A stretch of 64,000 nt of DNA from a virus. The translations under genes and the position numbers were made by a program. Positions 45,468 to 53,610 of the stretch are shown here, piece by piece (the stretch's first letter is position 1; the number at the start of each line of letters is the position of its first letter). The stretch lies in IMG/VR virus record IMGVR_UViG_3300035698_035275, positions 1 through 64,000 of that record; one strand, written 5' to 3'. The notes beneath the pieces were generated by a model. It saw only the letters and a program-made list of their open reading frames with translations, did not search any database and was not told the DNA's origin.

Positions 45468-45692
45468 ATGGGCGAGTTGGAGATTCTGAAGCGGTGCGCG
45501 TCCAGTAGGAAAGAGGTCACGAGCACCCGTCATGATATGTTTAACGTTCTAGTGCTTATCGAAGACCTGTGCACGTCTGCTATTAAGATTCGAGATGAGC
45601 AGGCATATGAGAAGGACCGCGCTCAAGAGGACGTTCAAGAGGACGTTCAAGAGGACGTTCAAGAGGACGATGATAGCCGGGGCGATAGGTAA
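45468..45692 (+). CDS. hypothetical protein with (EDVQ) tandem repeat tail
   Basis: A 74-residue product. ATG 45468 lies 6 nt after AAAGGAGGAG; an in-frame TTG at 45462 is ignored. Residues 1-50 are a helical, charged domain. The C-terminus is a run of E-D-V-Q units from a 12-nt DNA repeat, ending in acidic residues. The repeat count may vary between strains. Function unknown. Confidence 0.6.
   Translation: MGELEILKRCASSRKEVTSTRHDMFNVLVLIEDLCTSAIKIRDEQAYEKDRAQEDVQEDVQEDVQEDDDSRGDR
45624..45671 (+). repeat. 4 x 12-bp tandem repeat
   Basis: Four units of CAAGAGGACGTT, the last with one mismatch, coding for Q-E-D-V. Strand-slippage would change the tail length in four-residue steps without loss of frame. 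Confidence 0.9.
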
Positions 45693-45717
45693 TGCCTAAG
45701 GCATAAAAGGAGACACC

Positions 45718-45831
45718 ATGCGTATTGTAACAGTGTATGTAGAGACGCTCTTTGAGGGTGCGGATAACGTCTCCCACGTTTTCGACTATCTGGAGAAGGA
45801 GAAAGCGATCACGGAGGAACAGGATGATTAA
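45718..45831 (+). CDS. very small acidic protein (37 aa)
   Basis: ATG 45718 has AAAAGGAG directly upstream. The 37-residue product begins M-R-I-V-T-V-Y-V-E-T and ends in an acidic helix (E-E-Q-D-D). It overlaps the next gene by 8 nt. The good ribosome site is the main support. Function unknown. Confidence 0.55.
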   Translation: MRIVTVYVETLFEGADNVSHVFDYLEKEKAITEEQDD

Positions 45832-46084
45832 TGGCATTCCGGACTACGACCCAGACACCTGTATTACTGCTGGCGAGCTTCGTGCTGATGGTGTTAATAT
45901 TCCTGACACAATACCAGACTGCGCCTGGATATCGCGCAGCTCGCTAATACCGGTAAGCTTTAATGCCGTACACGTCGGTAATAATGGGGCAGTATGCATT
46001 GAGACGTCCTGCAGCATCACAGAGCCGTTTCGGTGGATTGAGGCAACGATAACCCTACCGGGGAAGGACGAGGCGAGTAAATGA
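45824..46084 (+). CDS. hypothetical protein (86 aa)
   Basis: ATG 45824 follows GGAGG at 7 nt. The product has a D-Y-D-P-D-T-C-I start and a beta-rich C-terminus. An upstream in-frame start at 45752 lacks a ribosome site. The 3' end overlaps the next gene in ATGA. No family is recognised. Confidence 0.6.
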   Translation: MINGIPDYDPDTCITAGELRADGVNIPDTIPDCAWISRSSLIPVSFNAVHVGNNGAVCIETSCSITEPFRWIEATITLPGKDEASK

Positions 46085-46248
46085 AAGCTGTATTTGCTGC
46101 GATATTCGTTGTGGCGGTTGTGATTGTGATTAGCAAGATAGGGCTTAATATTTACGATCACCATCAATTAGAACAGGAACTTAATGCCTGTCAAGAAAGC
46201 TTAGCTCGGTGTGAGTCCGGCTGTGTATATAGTGGAGGAGGTGAATGA
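46081..46248 (+). CDS. small single-pass membrane protein (55 aa)
   Basis: ATG 46081 overlaps the previous stop. Residues 3-24 form one transmembrane helix, followed by a helical E-L-N-A-C-Q-E-S-L-A-R-C segment and C-V-Y near the end (three Cys). The small size and topology could fit a spanin-like or membrane-targeting protein. No family is recognised. Confidence 0.5.
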   Translation: MKAVFAAIFVVAVVIVISKIGLNIYDHHQLEQELNACQESLARCESGCVYSGGGE

Positions 46249-46517
46249 TGAAGCGGGTGATAGGGGCTATAAAATGCTCCGCTTGTATGATAGGAGCCTT
46301 GCTGGGTTCGTTTGTCCTAATATTTATTACCCAGGTGCCTGAGCTGATTAGGTACGAGTACGAGGCTTATTTCGACACGTTAACCAATGTAGAGCGTGCA
46401 CTATGGACAACCACTGCGTGGTTGGGTGGGGGGCTTTTATTTATGGCTCTGTTTAGTGTCGCAGTTCTCATAATTACATATAACCCGAGGCAGACGGACG
46501 ATGACGACGGTAGCTAA
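46248..46517 (+). CDS. two-pass membrane protein (89 aa)
   Basis: ATG 46248 is preferred over ATG 46245 because GGAGGAGG lies about 6 nt upstream. Two hydrophobic helices (residues about 12-30 and 56-78) flank a short acidic loop, and the C-terminus is Asp-rich. It is a candidate inner-membrane protein. It overlaps the next gene by 17 nt. Confidence 0.6.
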   Translation: MKRVIGAIKCSACMIGALLGSFVLIFITQVPELIRYEYEAYFDTLTNVERALWTTTAWLGGGLLFMALFSVAVLIITYNPRQTDDDDGS

Positions 46518-46845
46518 CCGGGTGCCTGAGTTAAATTGCCAAGAATGCGGGGCGTGCTGCTGCCTGTTCACAGTGCAGTTATCTGACGGTGACGAGCTGA
46601 ATATTTCTAATGAACTTGTTGAGCCTTGGCCTAATCATAAAGGTGAGTTCGTTATGAGGGGAACCGGGGGAGATGTTGACATGGATAATAAGCAGACCGG
46701 TAATGGCTGTGCTGCCTTTGTTGGAAAGGTAGGGGCTGCGTGCTCATGTGCAATTTATAAGTCAGGTAGGCCGTGGGTGTGTCGGAATTTTGAGCCTGGG
46801 GGCGTTCTGTGCCATCAAGCCAGAAGATTTCACGGACTGGAGTAG
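46501..46845 (+). CDS. YkgJ-family cysteine-cluster (zinc/iron-chelating) protein
   Basis: A 114-residue product. It has C13-x-x-C-G-A-C-C-C near the start, then N-G-C-A-A-F, A-A-C-S-C-A-I-Y, R-P-W-V-C-R-N-F and G-V-L-C-H-Q-A-R, the order of conserved Cys in YkgJ/UPF0153 proteins. They bind zinc or iron. The biological role in phage is unknown. Confidence 0.75.
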   Translation: MTTVANRVPELNCQECGACCCLFTVQLSDGDELNISNELVEPWPNHKGEFVMRGTGGDVDMDNKQTGNGCAAFVGKVGAACSCAIYKSGRPWVCRNFEPGGVLCHQARRFHGLE

Positions 46846-46850
46846 GAATA

Positions 46851-47366
46851 ATGCGCGGAGATGCCACAGCCGAGTATATGCGCTTAGCTACATCAAGAGG
46901 GTGCAAAATAGGTAAGGCCACCAAGCTTAGATTAGTAGCAATGGAAGATTGGCTAGAGGAAGTCATTATAGATGATGGCTCTGGGTTCGTTAGAGCGCAA
47001 TTCGATAGGCTGCCGTCTCGCATGTGCCTAAATGCATTTAGGATGCATTGTCCTCCTCCAAATGTAATGATAGGCGAAAAGGCGATTGAGAGATACCTGC
47101 ACGTGGCTGATATTGAGAAGGTAGTAAACGAACTTGACGCCGAGTCGTGCGCCCGTGCATCTGCCTCATTTATAACTGAGTCAATGATTGACGTCGAGCA
47201 CATACCGCATATGGTAGATGCTGGCAAGCTAAGTAGAAGGCTAATTAACGCAATAAGGAATAAGTTGGGGTCCGGTGGTTGCTTAGATAGTAGCGTAATA
47301 ATTAACGAGATAGCCAATACAGTGCTGCGTGAAAGAGAATCTGACTTTCGCCGTCTTTATAATTGA
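46851..47366 (+). CDS. hypothetical protein (171 aa)
   Basis: ATG 46851 with AGGA just upstream; an in-frame GTG at 46809 would overlap the previous gene by 37 nt and has no ribosome site. The protein is mainly helical, with an R-M-H-C-P-P-P-N-V segment near the middle. No motif is recognised. Confidence 0.6.
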   Translation: MRGDATAEYMRLATSRGCKIGKATKLRLVAMEDWLEEVIIDDGSGFVRAQFDRLPSRMCLNAFRMHCPPPNVMIGEKAIERYLHVADIEKVVNELDAESCARASASFITESMIDVEHIPHMVDAGKLSRRLINAIRNKLGSGGCLDSSVIINEIANTVLRERESDFRRLYN

Positions 47367-47431
47367 AGACGTGGCACAAAATATTAATATTAGGTGCTCA
47401 AATAATAAAAACAGATTGGAAGGACAAGACG

Positions 47432-48751
47432 ATGGACAAGAAGACCGAGAAAGTTATTGCATCGCTGTTGAAGAAGGATGCAATCAAGCTGATTGACGCT
47501 GAAGGCAAGAAGAAGAAAGCCGTGTCTGTCAAGGCTAGCAACATCGATTGCAGTATATCGCTGCCTACGGTGTCGAGTCTGACAGGCAACAAGCAGATGT
47601 ATGTCGAAATGGATGGTGATATGCACCGCCTGATGGGGGTTGCCGCTAAGCAGCAGAAGCCAAGAAGCCCCAAATATGACCTCAAGTTCATAGTGGAGGT
47701 TGGCGGCAAGAAGAAGTACATCAACCCCGATAAAATCGACGGGTTCACCAACGATTACGCCGACGCTGACGACGCTGACGACGCTGACGACGCTGACACC
47801 AATGAACAGCAGGATGACACGTCCCCCACACCGTCTACCCCCTTGGCTATTGGTGGTCTGCCCACCAAACCGGTAATGACCGAGGCCGACATCCCGAAAA
47901 GATTCCTCGACAAAAAGAAAGTCCCGTACTCCCACATCAAGATGTACAACGAGATGAAGAATATGGCCGGTGACGAAATCTCCGAGCTGCATAACGTCAT
48001 CTTTGGCGTTCCGCCTGACTTGCTGGGTGCCAGCGATGACGAGGCGGACTTCTACCGGAAGCGCTGCTATTACGGGTACGGTCTTGTTGTCTCGAAGGAG
48101 GTCAATATTGAAAAGTTCGTTGAGAATCTCAACGGCCTTGTCAAGTTTGAGAAGAAGACCAACAACATTGGATCGGTTACTGGCAAGCCCAAGAAGGCGG
48201 CAGTGACGGATGACGGAATCGGCACAATCAAAACCGTCGAGGGCAACCGTGTCAGGGTTAACCCCAGCTCCGTGGTCTTCATAGATGAGGACCCAATCAT
48301 CAAACGACGCATCCCGAAGAACGGATTCAGAGACGAACTCGCTGAGAAGCTCTTCTATATGACGATGAAACAGGTCTGCGCCTACGCTGTGGAAATCGGC
48401 GCGTGTGACAAGGATGATGTCAAAAAATACCTGAATGCGTCCGACAACAACAACGATCCGGGTCTTGCTCGCATGGCCATCGGAAACCGCATCCGTGGAC
48501 AGGTCAATCGAAACGAGCGTGGTGATGCGCCCAAGAAGGAAAAGAAGAAGTCAGGTGTTAAGGCCGTTCCGGGCGAGAAGTCTCTGGCGCAGTTAGCTGT
48601 TAAGGCTGCTGTAAAAGCAAAGGCGAAAGCTGCCACCAAGGACACTGTGGAAGAGAAGAGCGCCGACAAAAAGCCGCCGAGTGTAAGAAGCAGTCTGGCC
48701 AAGCTCGCTGCCGCCAAGAAGGGCAAGAAGAAGAATAAGGCCAGTAAGTGA
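47432..48751 (+). CDS. highly expressed charged protein, function unknown
   Basis: A 439-residue product. ATG 47432 has GGAAGGA 7 nt upstream; an earlier TTG at 47363 has no ribosome site. It is Lys-rich at both ends, with an A-D-D repeat near residue 110 (9-nt DNA repeat) and a structured middle (F-R-D-E-L-A-E-K-L-F near 310). Codons strongly avoid ATA and AGG, like the capsid gene, which suggests high expression. The Lys/Ala-rich C-terminus resembles histone-like tails. It may be an abundant DNA-binding or replication-organising protein. Confidence 0.65.
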   Translation: MDKKTEKVIASLLKKDAIKLIDAEGKKKKAVSVKASNIDCSISLPTVSSLTGNKQMYVEMDGDMHRLMGVAAKQQKPRSPKYDLKFIVEVGGKKKYINPDKIDGFTNDYADADDADDADDADTNEQQDDTSPTPSTPLAIGGLPTKPVMTEADIPKRFLDKKKVPYSHIKMYNEMKNMAGDEISELHNVIFGVPPDLLGASDDEADFYRKRCYYGYGLVVSKEVNIEKFVENLNGLVKFEKKTNNIGSVTGKPKKAAVTDDGIGTIKTVEGNRVRVNPSSVVFIDEDPIIKRRIPKNGFRDELAEKLFYMTMKQVCAYAVEIGACDKDDVKKYLNASDNNNDPGLARMAIGNRIRGQVNRNERGDAPKKEKKKSGVKAVPGEKSLAQLAVKAAVKAKAKAATKDTVEEKSADKKPPSVRSSLAKLAAAKKGKKKNKASK

Positions 48752-49233
48752 TCTACCTGGGACATCCAATAGATATGGCATCAAAGAGGTACGATCCCAC
48801 CCAGCTCTTGGCAGCAATGTCAGGGGCTGGGTGCCAATCTGTGTATGTGCCATCTTCAGCGTTCAGGGTGCATACAAACTCCGAGGCGTACGCGTCCGGT
48901 GCTGACCCGCGTTCGTTGTGTAGGATAAATGACTTTGCAATGTCTATGTGCACTTCAGCAATATTTATTTATGCACAGAAGAAGTCCGTATGCCTGCCTA
49001 TTGAGCTGGAGAATGCGACGAAGGGCAACATAAGGGCGGTAGACGGCGGCCTGCTGAATGTGTATGTAGTGTGTCCGTGGGTGTTTAAGTCTGTAAAGAT
49101 GATAGAGATGGTGACATACGGCGCTCCGTCTAGAATAAATGTATACAATAGTGAGGGTGGGCTTATAGAGGACATAGTGTCAAGGTCGGATAGGGTGTCT
49201 AACTTGTTATCCAGTGAGCTGCTGGAAGCCTAA
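48748..49233 (+). CDS. nucleoside 2-deoxyribosyltransferase-like protein
   Basis: A 161-residue product. GTG 48748 overlaps the previous stop (GTGA). M-I-Y-L-G-H-P-I-D at the start, G-A-G-C-Q-S-V-Y-V-P near residue 26, N-D-F-A-M-S-M-C-T near 61, and S-V-C-L-P-I-E-L-E-N-A near 80-90 follow the layout of the nucleoside 2-deoxyribosyltransferase/DUF4406 group, whose Glu (86 or 88 here) attacks the sugar. It could exchange bases on deoxynucleosides. The similarity is partial. Confidence 0.45.
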   Translation: MIYLGHPIDMASKRYDPTQLLAAMSGAGCQSVYVPSSAFRVHTNSEAYASGADPRSLCRINDFAMSMCTSAIFIYAQKKSVCLPIELENATKGNIRAVDGGLLNVYVVCPWVFKSVKMIEMVTYGAPSRINVYNSEGGLIEDIVSRSDRVSNLLSSELLEA

Positions 49234-49257
49234 AACCCCTTATATAGTAGGATAGTG

Positions 49258-50322
49258 ATGTCATCAGATAAGAAGACAGGTAAAAAGAAGGCTGGTAAAA
49301 AGAAGGCTGGTAAAAAGAAATTAAATGCGTATGACGCAATACGCGGAATGATAGATGACGTAATAACCGGTAATGAAATGCTGGATTACGAGTGCCTGCC
49401 ATCGGCTCTGCCGTCGTTAAACCTTTCGATACGTGGGTATCCGAAACCCCCTGGCGGATACCCACGTGGTGCAATGACCGAGGTAGTGGGTGGTAGTCAA
49501 ACCGGAAAGACTAGAATACTGCTGGATATGGCTGCTGCTGCACAGGAGGACGACGAGAATGCTATAGTGTACTTCTTTGACTCCGAGAGAGGTGTAACAC
49601 GCAGCTTAATGGACTTGCACAACGTGGATAAAGATAGAATAGTGTTTATTCGGCCAATGTGCATGGAGGATATGTTCTTAGGCGTTGAGAAGATACTCAA
49701 AGCTAGCGCTGGCAGGTCACGACTGGACGGGGACCCCGGCGCTATAATAGTGGACTCTGTAAAGGGATTCCCACCCAGTGTTGAACTCGACATGGTAGAC
49801 GCATCTAATGACGGGGAAAAAAAGGGAATCCCAATGGCCCTTCAGGGCCAGCTATCTAGCTCCCACCTACCCAAAATAATACCATTGCTTGAGAAGACAA
49901 AGATGTTGATGGGTGTATCCAACCAGCTAAGAACAAAGCCGGGTGTTGTATATGGAAATCCGGAGTATTCAACTGGTGGCTCCTCCTGGGAGTTCTATTC
50001 AGGTCTTAGGCTGAAGCTGACAAAGGGGTCAAAGGTAAAGCGCAGTAAAACAGATGACACCATCGTTGGAATGAACGGTACTATACAAGTCATAAAAAGC
50101 CGTGTTGCGTGGTGCTGGCGTAAAACATCTTTGATATTCGCTGAGAATGGCAGACTGATTGATACTGGCTTGTTGGACATAATGATTGACAAGGGTCTAG
50201 TATCCGTAGACAAAGCTACCGGGTGGCATACATACGGTGACGAGAAGTTTTATAAAGCCAACTGGCCCACCGTAATGGATGATAACCTAATAGAAATAAT
50301 GGATGACCTGGAGGGCAAATAA
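49258..50322 (+). CDS. RecA/UvsX-like recombinase
   Basis: A 354-residue product. ATG 49258 has AGGA 5 nt upstream; GTG 49255 is nearer. Walker A (G-G-S-Q-T-G-K-T) is near residues 78-85, Walker B (A-I-I-V-D-S-V-K) near 162, and L-M-G-V-S-N-Q-L-R near 220. These match the RecA/UvsX core. It pairs single-stranded DNA with homologous duplex. The first 20 residues carry a G-K-K-K-A repeat (15-nt DNA repeat) giving a basic tail. It begins the recombination cluster. Confidence 0.85.
   Translation: MSSDKKTGKKKAGKKKAGKKKLNAYDAIRGMIDDVITGNEMLDYECLPSALPSLNLSIRGYPKPPGGYPRGAMTEVVGGSQTGKTRILLDMAAAAQEDDENAIVYFFDSERGVTRSLMDLHNVDKDRIVFIRPMCMEDMFLGVEKILKASAGRSRLDGDPGAIIVDSVKGFPPSVELDMVDASNDGEKKGIPMALQGQLSSSHLPKIIPLLEKTKMLMGVSNQLRTKPGVVYGNPEYSTGGSSWEFYSGLRLKLTKGSKVKRSKTDDTIVGMNGTIQVIKSRVAWCWRKTSLIFAENGRLIDTGLLDIMIDKGLVSVDKATGWHTYGDEKFYKANWPTVMDDNLIEIMDDLEGK
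49279..49320 (+). repeat. 15-bp tandem repeat in recA-like 5' end
   Basis: Two full 15-nt units (49279-49293, 49294-49308) and a 12-nt partial encode G-K-K-K-A repeats. They make a flexible basic N-terminal tail. Confidence 0.9.
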
Positions 50323-50324
50323 TA

Positions 50325-51365
50325 ATGAAGGTAGCAATATTCTCTGACCCACATATGCACAAGTTCAAGCCGTTCTCCAGGATGGTTGACCATAAGTACG
50401 TGGATAGCACTGGAAGCGCCAGGAAGATGCTTGTTAATTCTAGGCTCCTTAACTCATATAAGGCCGTAGCTGAGATATTCAGGTGGTCGGTTGCCCACAG
50501 TGTTGATTACGTTATATGTGCCGGTGACTGGTTCGAGGACAAGGGGCGTATTGATGTAGACGCCCTGTCTTTAGCTAGTGATGCCGTGTCAATACTGGAT
50601 AGTAATGGAATACCGCTAATATCTACGTACGGAAATCACGATATATCGCCAGCTAGCAGGTACGCGGTAGAGTCGATAATGAGGCTTGATAGCTCCCAGC
50701 CAGTGCCGTCGATGTTTGTGAGGAGTGCATCAGTCAAATTGCCGTCTGTGTCCGGTAGTGGGTCTGTGAGGGTGGCGCTGCACGGGTACGACGGAGCGTT
50801 TGACCCAAATAAGAGCTTATCGCACCTGCCGAAGTCAGATATCCTGGTAATACATCAGACACCACGTGGGGCTGTAGACGGGTATTACCACGCATCCGAT
50901 GGGGCGTTTGACGCTAATAACAGGAACTTTAAGAAGTTCGGCTGTGTGCTGTGCGGACACATACACGCGCCACAGAAGGTAGGCTCTGTGCAGATAATAG
51001 GGTCCCCGCTGCACTATAGAAGAGGGGATATTGGTGATCGTGGATTCTGGGTGTGGGATGACGGCAAGCTCGACTTCTACGCTATGAATTACCCGAAATT
51101 CGTGACACTGGACGATACCGCTAGTGCTAAATCAGTAAACACCGCTATCGGCAACGGCGATTACGTCACAATAACGACCGGTGACAAGTCGCTGCAGGAC
51201 AAATACGCAGGTGTGCCTAATGCTCTGGTGGAGTCGGTTATTGACGTTAGCCACGTAGATAAGATAGGTGACTCCGACCCAGTGGAAGTGTATGTCGGTA
51301 GGAATGACCCTGGGTTCAGCAAAAAAACAGCCATAAGGGTAATAAAGAAGTACCTAGGAGAATAA
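50325..51365 (+). CDS. SbcD/gp47-like nuclease subunit
   Basis: A 346-residue product; ATG 50325 has GGAGGG upstream. D8-P-H10, G-D-W-F near residue 66, G-N-H-D near 102 and G-H-I-H-A-P near 210 are the calcineurin-type metallophosphoesterase motifs. With the next gene it forms the Mre11/Rad50-type complex that processes DNA ends for recombination. Confidence 0.88.
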   Translation: MKVAIFSDPHMHKFKPFSRMVDHKYVDSTGSARKMLVNSRLLNSYKAVAEIFRWSVAHSVDYVICAGDWFEDKGRIDVDALSLASDAVSILDSNGIPLISTYGNHDISPASRYAVESIMRLDSSQPVPSMFVRSASVKLPSVSGSGSVRVALHGYDGAFDPNKSLSHLPKSDILVIHQTPRGAVDGYYHASDGAFDANNRNFKKFGCVLCGHIHAPQKVGSVQIIGSPLHYRRGDIGDRGFWVWDDGKLDFYAMNYPKFVTLDDTASAKSVNTAIGNGDYVTITTGDKSLQDKYAGVPNALVESVIDVSHVDKIGDSDPVEVYVGRNDPGFSKKTAIRVIKKYLGE

Positions 51366-51366
51366 C

Positions 51367-53043
51367 ATGGATATATCGTTTCACTCGGTAAGAATAGAAA
51401 ATTTCAGGTCGATAAGGAAGGCATTTGTCCCTCTCGATGACGTCGGCCTAGTATCTATTGAGGGTGCTGTGCACGGTAGCAGTGGCTTTGAGTCTAACGG
51501 CGCTGGAAAGTCGTCTATACCGTGGGCAATATGCTGGTGCCTGTATGGGCTGATTCCTGGTGGCATAGCTGGCGGTGGTATAATGTCCACGTGGTCGAAG
51601 TCCTGCTCTGTTGTGCTGTCAGGGGTAATTGATGGGGCTAGGTTCTCGGTCGAGAGAATCAGAAAGGGCAGCACTACAGATGTCGTGTTCTCAGTAGGTG
51701 ACGGGGAGTCCAAAGGGAAATCCAAGGATGTCCAGTCTGAGATAGATAGGGTATTCGGGACATTACACTATTTCCTGAACTCGGTGCTATTTGGGAGCAG
51801 GGTTGTAGGCTTTACCAAGTCCAGCGGTGAAGAGAAGAAGAAGATATTCAACGAGATAATAGGGCTGGATGAGTACAGGGCGGCCAAGGATAAAGCCTGG
51901 TCGGACATGAAGTTAATAAAGCAAGGTATGCTGCTTGCGTCTGATAGAATATCGTCAGCAGAGGGTAGCATAAAAATCCTAACCGGGCTAATGGTGTCTG
52001 ATGACGATGTACGCGATGCTAGGAACGAGCTAGCCGGGGTAGAGTCCTCAATACTGGATAAATACGACTGTTCATACGATGATTTGGAGTCGTCACTGAG
52101 TGGGCTGGATAGCATAGTAAGTACAGAAAGGGATTTGCTGGCGAAATCGCGATCTGTTAAGTCCAAATATGAATTTGTGTTGGAGTCTCTTAATGATAGC
52201 CTAGACAAAATGTCTGACATAGACGCGGGTTCGGTGTGCTCCGAATGTATGCAGATTATTGACGGTGAGCACAAGAAAAGAGAAGTAAAGAAGCTAAAAG
52301 CGAAGATATCCGACCATAAGTCAAAAGCGCCGCTGGTTGACCCGTCCAGGTATAACACAGCGGTGGAATATTGTGACGGTGCCAGGGAAGTGATACACGA
52401 GTACGAGCGGGCAAAGTCTGAACTCAGCAAGGTGCTACTAGCTAACAGTAAGACATCCGATGCCATGGCAGAGGTGAACGAAAAGAAGATCACCAACGAA
52501 AAGAAGCTTAAGGTCTTAAAGAAGAGGCGCGTAGAGGCCGAGTATGCACATAAGGCCCTGTCGGATACTGGGATACCGTCTTTGTTGATGGATAAACTGG
52601 TGCCAGCTCTTAACGAGTCGTCGGCTAAGTATATGCGGGTTATGTTCCCACAAGCATACTTATCATTCTCGACCGACAGTGGCAAGAGTGATAGATTTGT
52701 ATTCCTGTCACACAAAATAGACGGGACTGACTACAAGCTGATGTCAGAGGGGGAGAGAGCACGTGTGGACTTGTGTGCTGCTATGGCTATTCAGGAGTCA
52801 TCTAGCGGCACGTCCGGCAGGTCGTTCAATATTAGATTCTATGACGAGGTATTCGACGGAATGGACGATGCTGGTATGGAAAACGTAGTAATGATGCTGT
52901 CAGAGAGGGTATCAAAGGTGAAGTCAATATTTGTAATATCGCACTTAGGGCAAATACGTGACATGCTGCCATCGCGCATATTGGTGACTAAGAGGCTTGT
53001 AGGTGGGAATATGGAATCCAGTGTTAACAGCGTGGAGGGGTAA
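51367..53043 (+). CDS. SbcC/gp46-like ATPase subunit
   Basis: A 558-residue product. ATG 51367 follows AGGAG. Walker A is G-F-E-S-N-G-A-G-K-S-S near residue 37-47. A coiled coil (about 190-430) contains a C291-x-x-C294 zinc hook. The C-terminus has M-S-E-G-E-R-A-R-V-D-L and F-Y-D-E-V-F-D (signature and Walker B). It is the Rad50-type partner of the preceding nuclease. It is shorter than bacterial SbcC, as in T4 gp46. Confidence 0.88.
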   Translation: MDISFHSVRIENFRSIRKAFVPLDDVGLVSIEGAVHGSSGFESNGAGKSSIPWAICWCLYGLIPGGIAGGGIMSTWSKSCSVVLSGVIDGARFSVERIRKGSTTDVVFSVGDGESKGKSKDVQSEIDRVFGTLHYFLNSVLFGSRVVGFTKSSGEEKKKIFNEIIGLDEYRAAKDKAWSDMKLIKQGMLLASDRISSAEGSIKILTGLMVSDDDVRDARNELAGVESSILDKYDCSYDDLESSLSGLDSIVSTERDLLAKSRSVKSKYEFVLESLNDSLDKMSDIDAGSVCSECMQIIDGEHKKREVKKLKAKISDHKSKAPLVDPSRYNTAVEYCDGAREVIHEYERAKSELSKVLLANSKTSDAMAEVNEKKITNEKKLKVLKKRRVEAEYAHKALSDTGIPSLLMDKLVPALNESSAKYMRVMFPQAYLSFSTDSGKSDRFVFLSHKIDGTDYKLMSEGERARVDLCAAMAIQESSSGTSGRSFNIRFYDEVFDGMDDAGMENVVMMLSERVSKVKSIFVISHLGQIRDMLPSRILVTKRLVGGNMESSVNSVEG

Positions 53044-53564
53044 TGTCCAACGTATTTATTAGTATAGGTATTGACCCAGGTTCACAGGGGGCATGGGTAG
53101 CCGTCACTAAGGATGAGGAGTCAAAGAGATACATAGTGTTGGGGACTGGTTCAGTGACCAACTCGACAATAGATATTATAGCTATGGCAGACTCACTACT
53201 GGTCATACTGGAGGAGACTAGTATTGACTGTGAGGTATTCGTAGAGATACCAAAGACGACCGGCATCTATAAGAGTAAGCACGCTTCATACCAGCAAGGG
53301 TTCGGGCACGGGGCGATAATTACTGCTCTGTCGCATATAGAGGCTAAGTCAACAGCGATTGACCCCAACGACTGGCAAATACAAACCGGAGTCAAGGCTA
53401 TTGCTGGTAAAAAGTCGAAAGCCGCTGTTGATATAATCCTCAATGACCTGCTACACGAGAGATCTGCCGAGTACAAAGGTAAAAAAGCAGTAACAAACGA
53501 CGGCAAGCGAGATGCTGCCCTGCTGGCCATACACGGGTATCGTCTAAGGAATGGAATCTTGTAA
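53043..53564 (+). CDS. RuvC-like Holliday junction resolvase
   Basis: A 173-residue product overlapping the previous stop (TAATG). G-I-D11-P-G at the start, V-F-V-E68-I-P in the middle, and D153/D157 in N-D-G-K-R-D-A-A-L-L-A near the end give the four acidic residues of the RuvC fold. It would cut four-way junctions produced by the recombinase and replication. Confidence 0.8.
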   Translation: MSNVFISIGIDPGSQGAWVAVTKDEESKRYIVLGTGSVTNSTIDIIAMADSLLVILEETSIDCEVFVEIPKTTGIYKSKHASYQQGFGHGAIITALSHIEAKSTAIDPNDWQIQTGVKAIAGKKSKAAVDIILNDLLHERSAEYKGKKAVTNDGKRDAALLAIHGYRLRNGIL

Positions 53565-53572
53565 CACGGGTT

Positions 53573-53601
53573 GTTATTTATGAATGTAATAGCATAATAA
53601 C
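53573..53601 (+). promoter_or_regulatory. hairpin next to polymerase ribosome-binding site
   Basis: GTTATTTATG (53573-53582) pairs with CATAATAAC (53593-53601) with one bulged base, making a 9-bp stem and 10-nt loop. It ends 1 nt before the GAGG ribosome site (53603-53606). In T4 the polymerase binds a hairpin at its own start to limit translation; a similar role here is inference. Confidence 0.45.
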
Positions 53602-53610
53602 GAGGTAATT

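Noticed and set aside
45624-45671. Possible CRISPR-like array
   Set aside because: Units are contiguous 12-nt coding repeats without spacers. No CRISPR array was found in the window.
51768-52715. Minus-strand ORF of 315 codons inside the SbcC-like gene
   Set aside because: The + strand has Walker A, zinc hook and signature motifs in the right order; the antisense frame has none.
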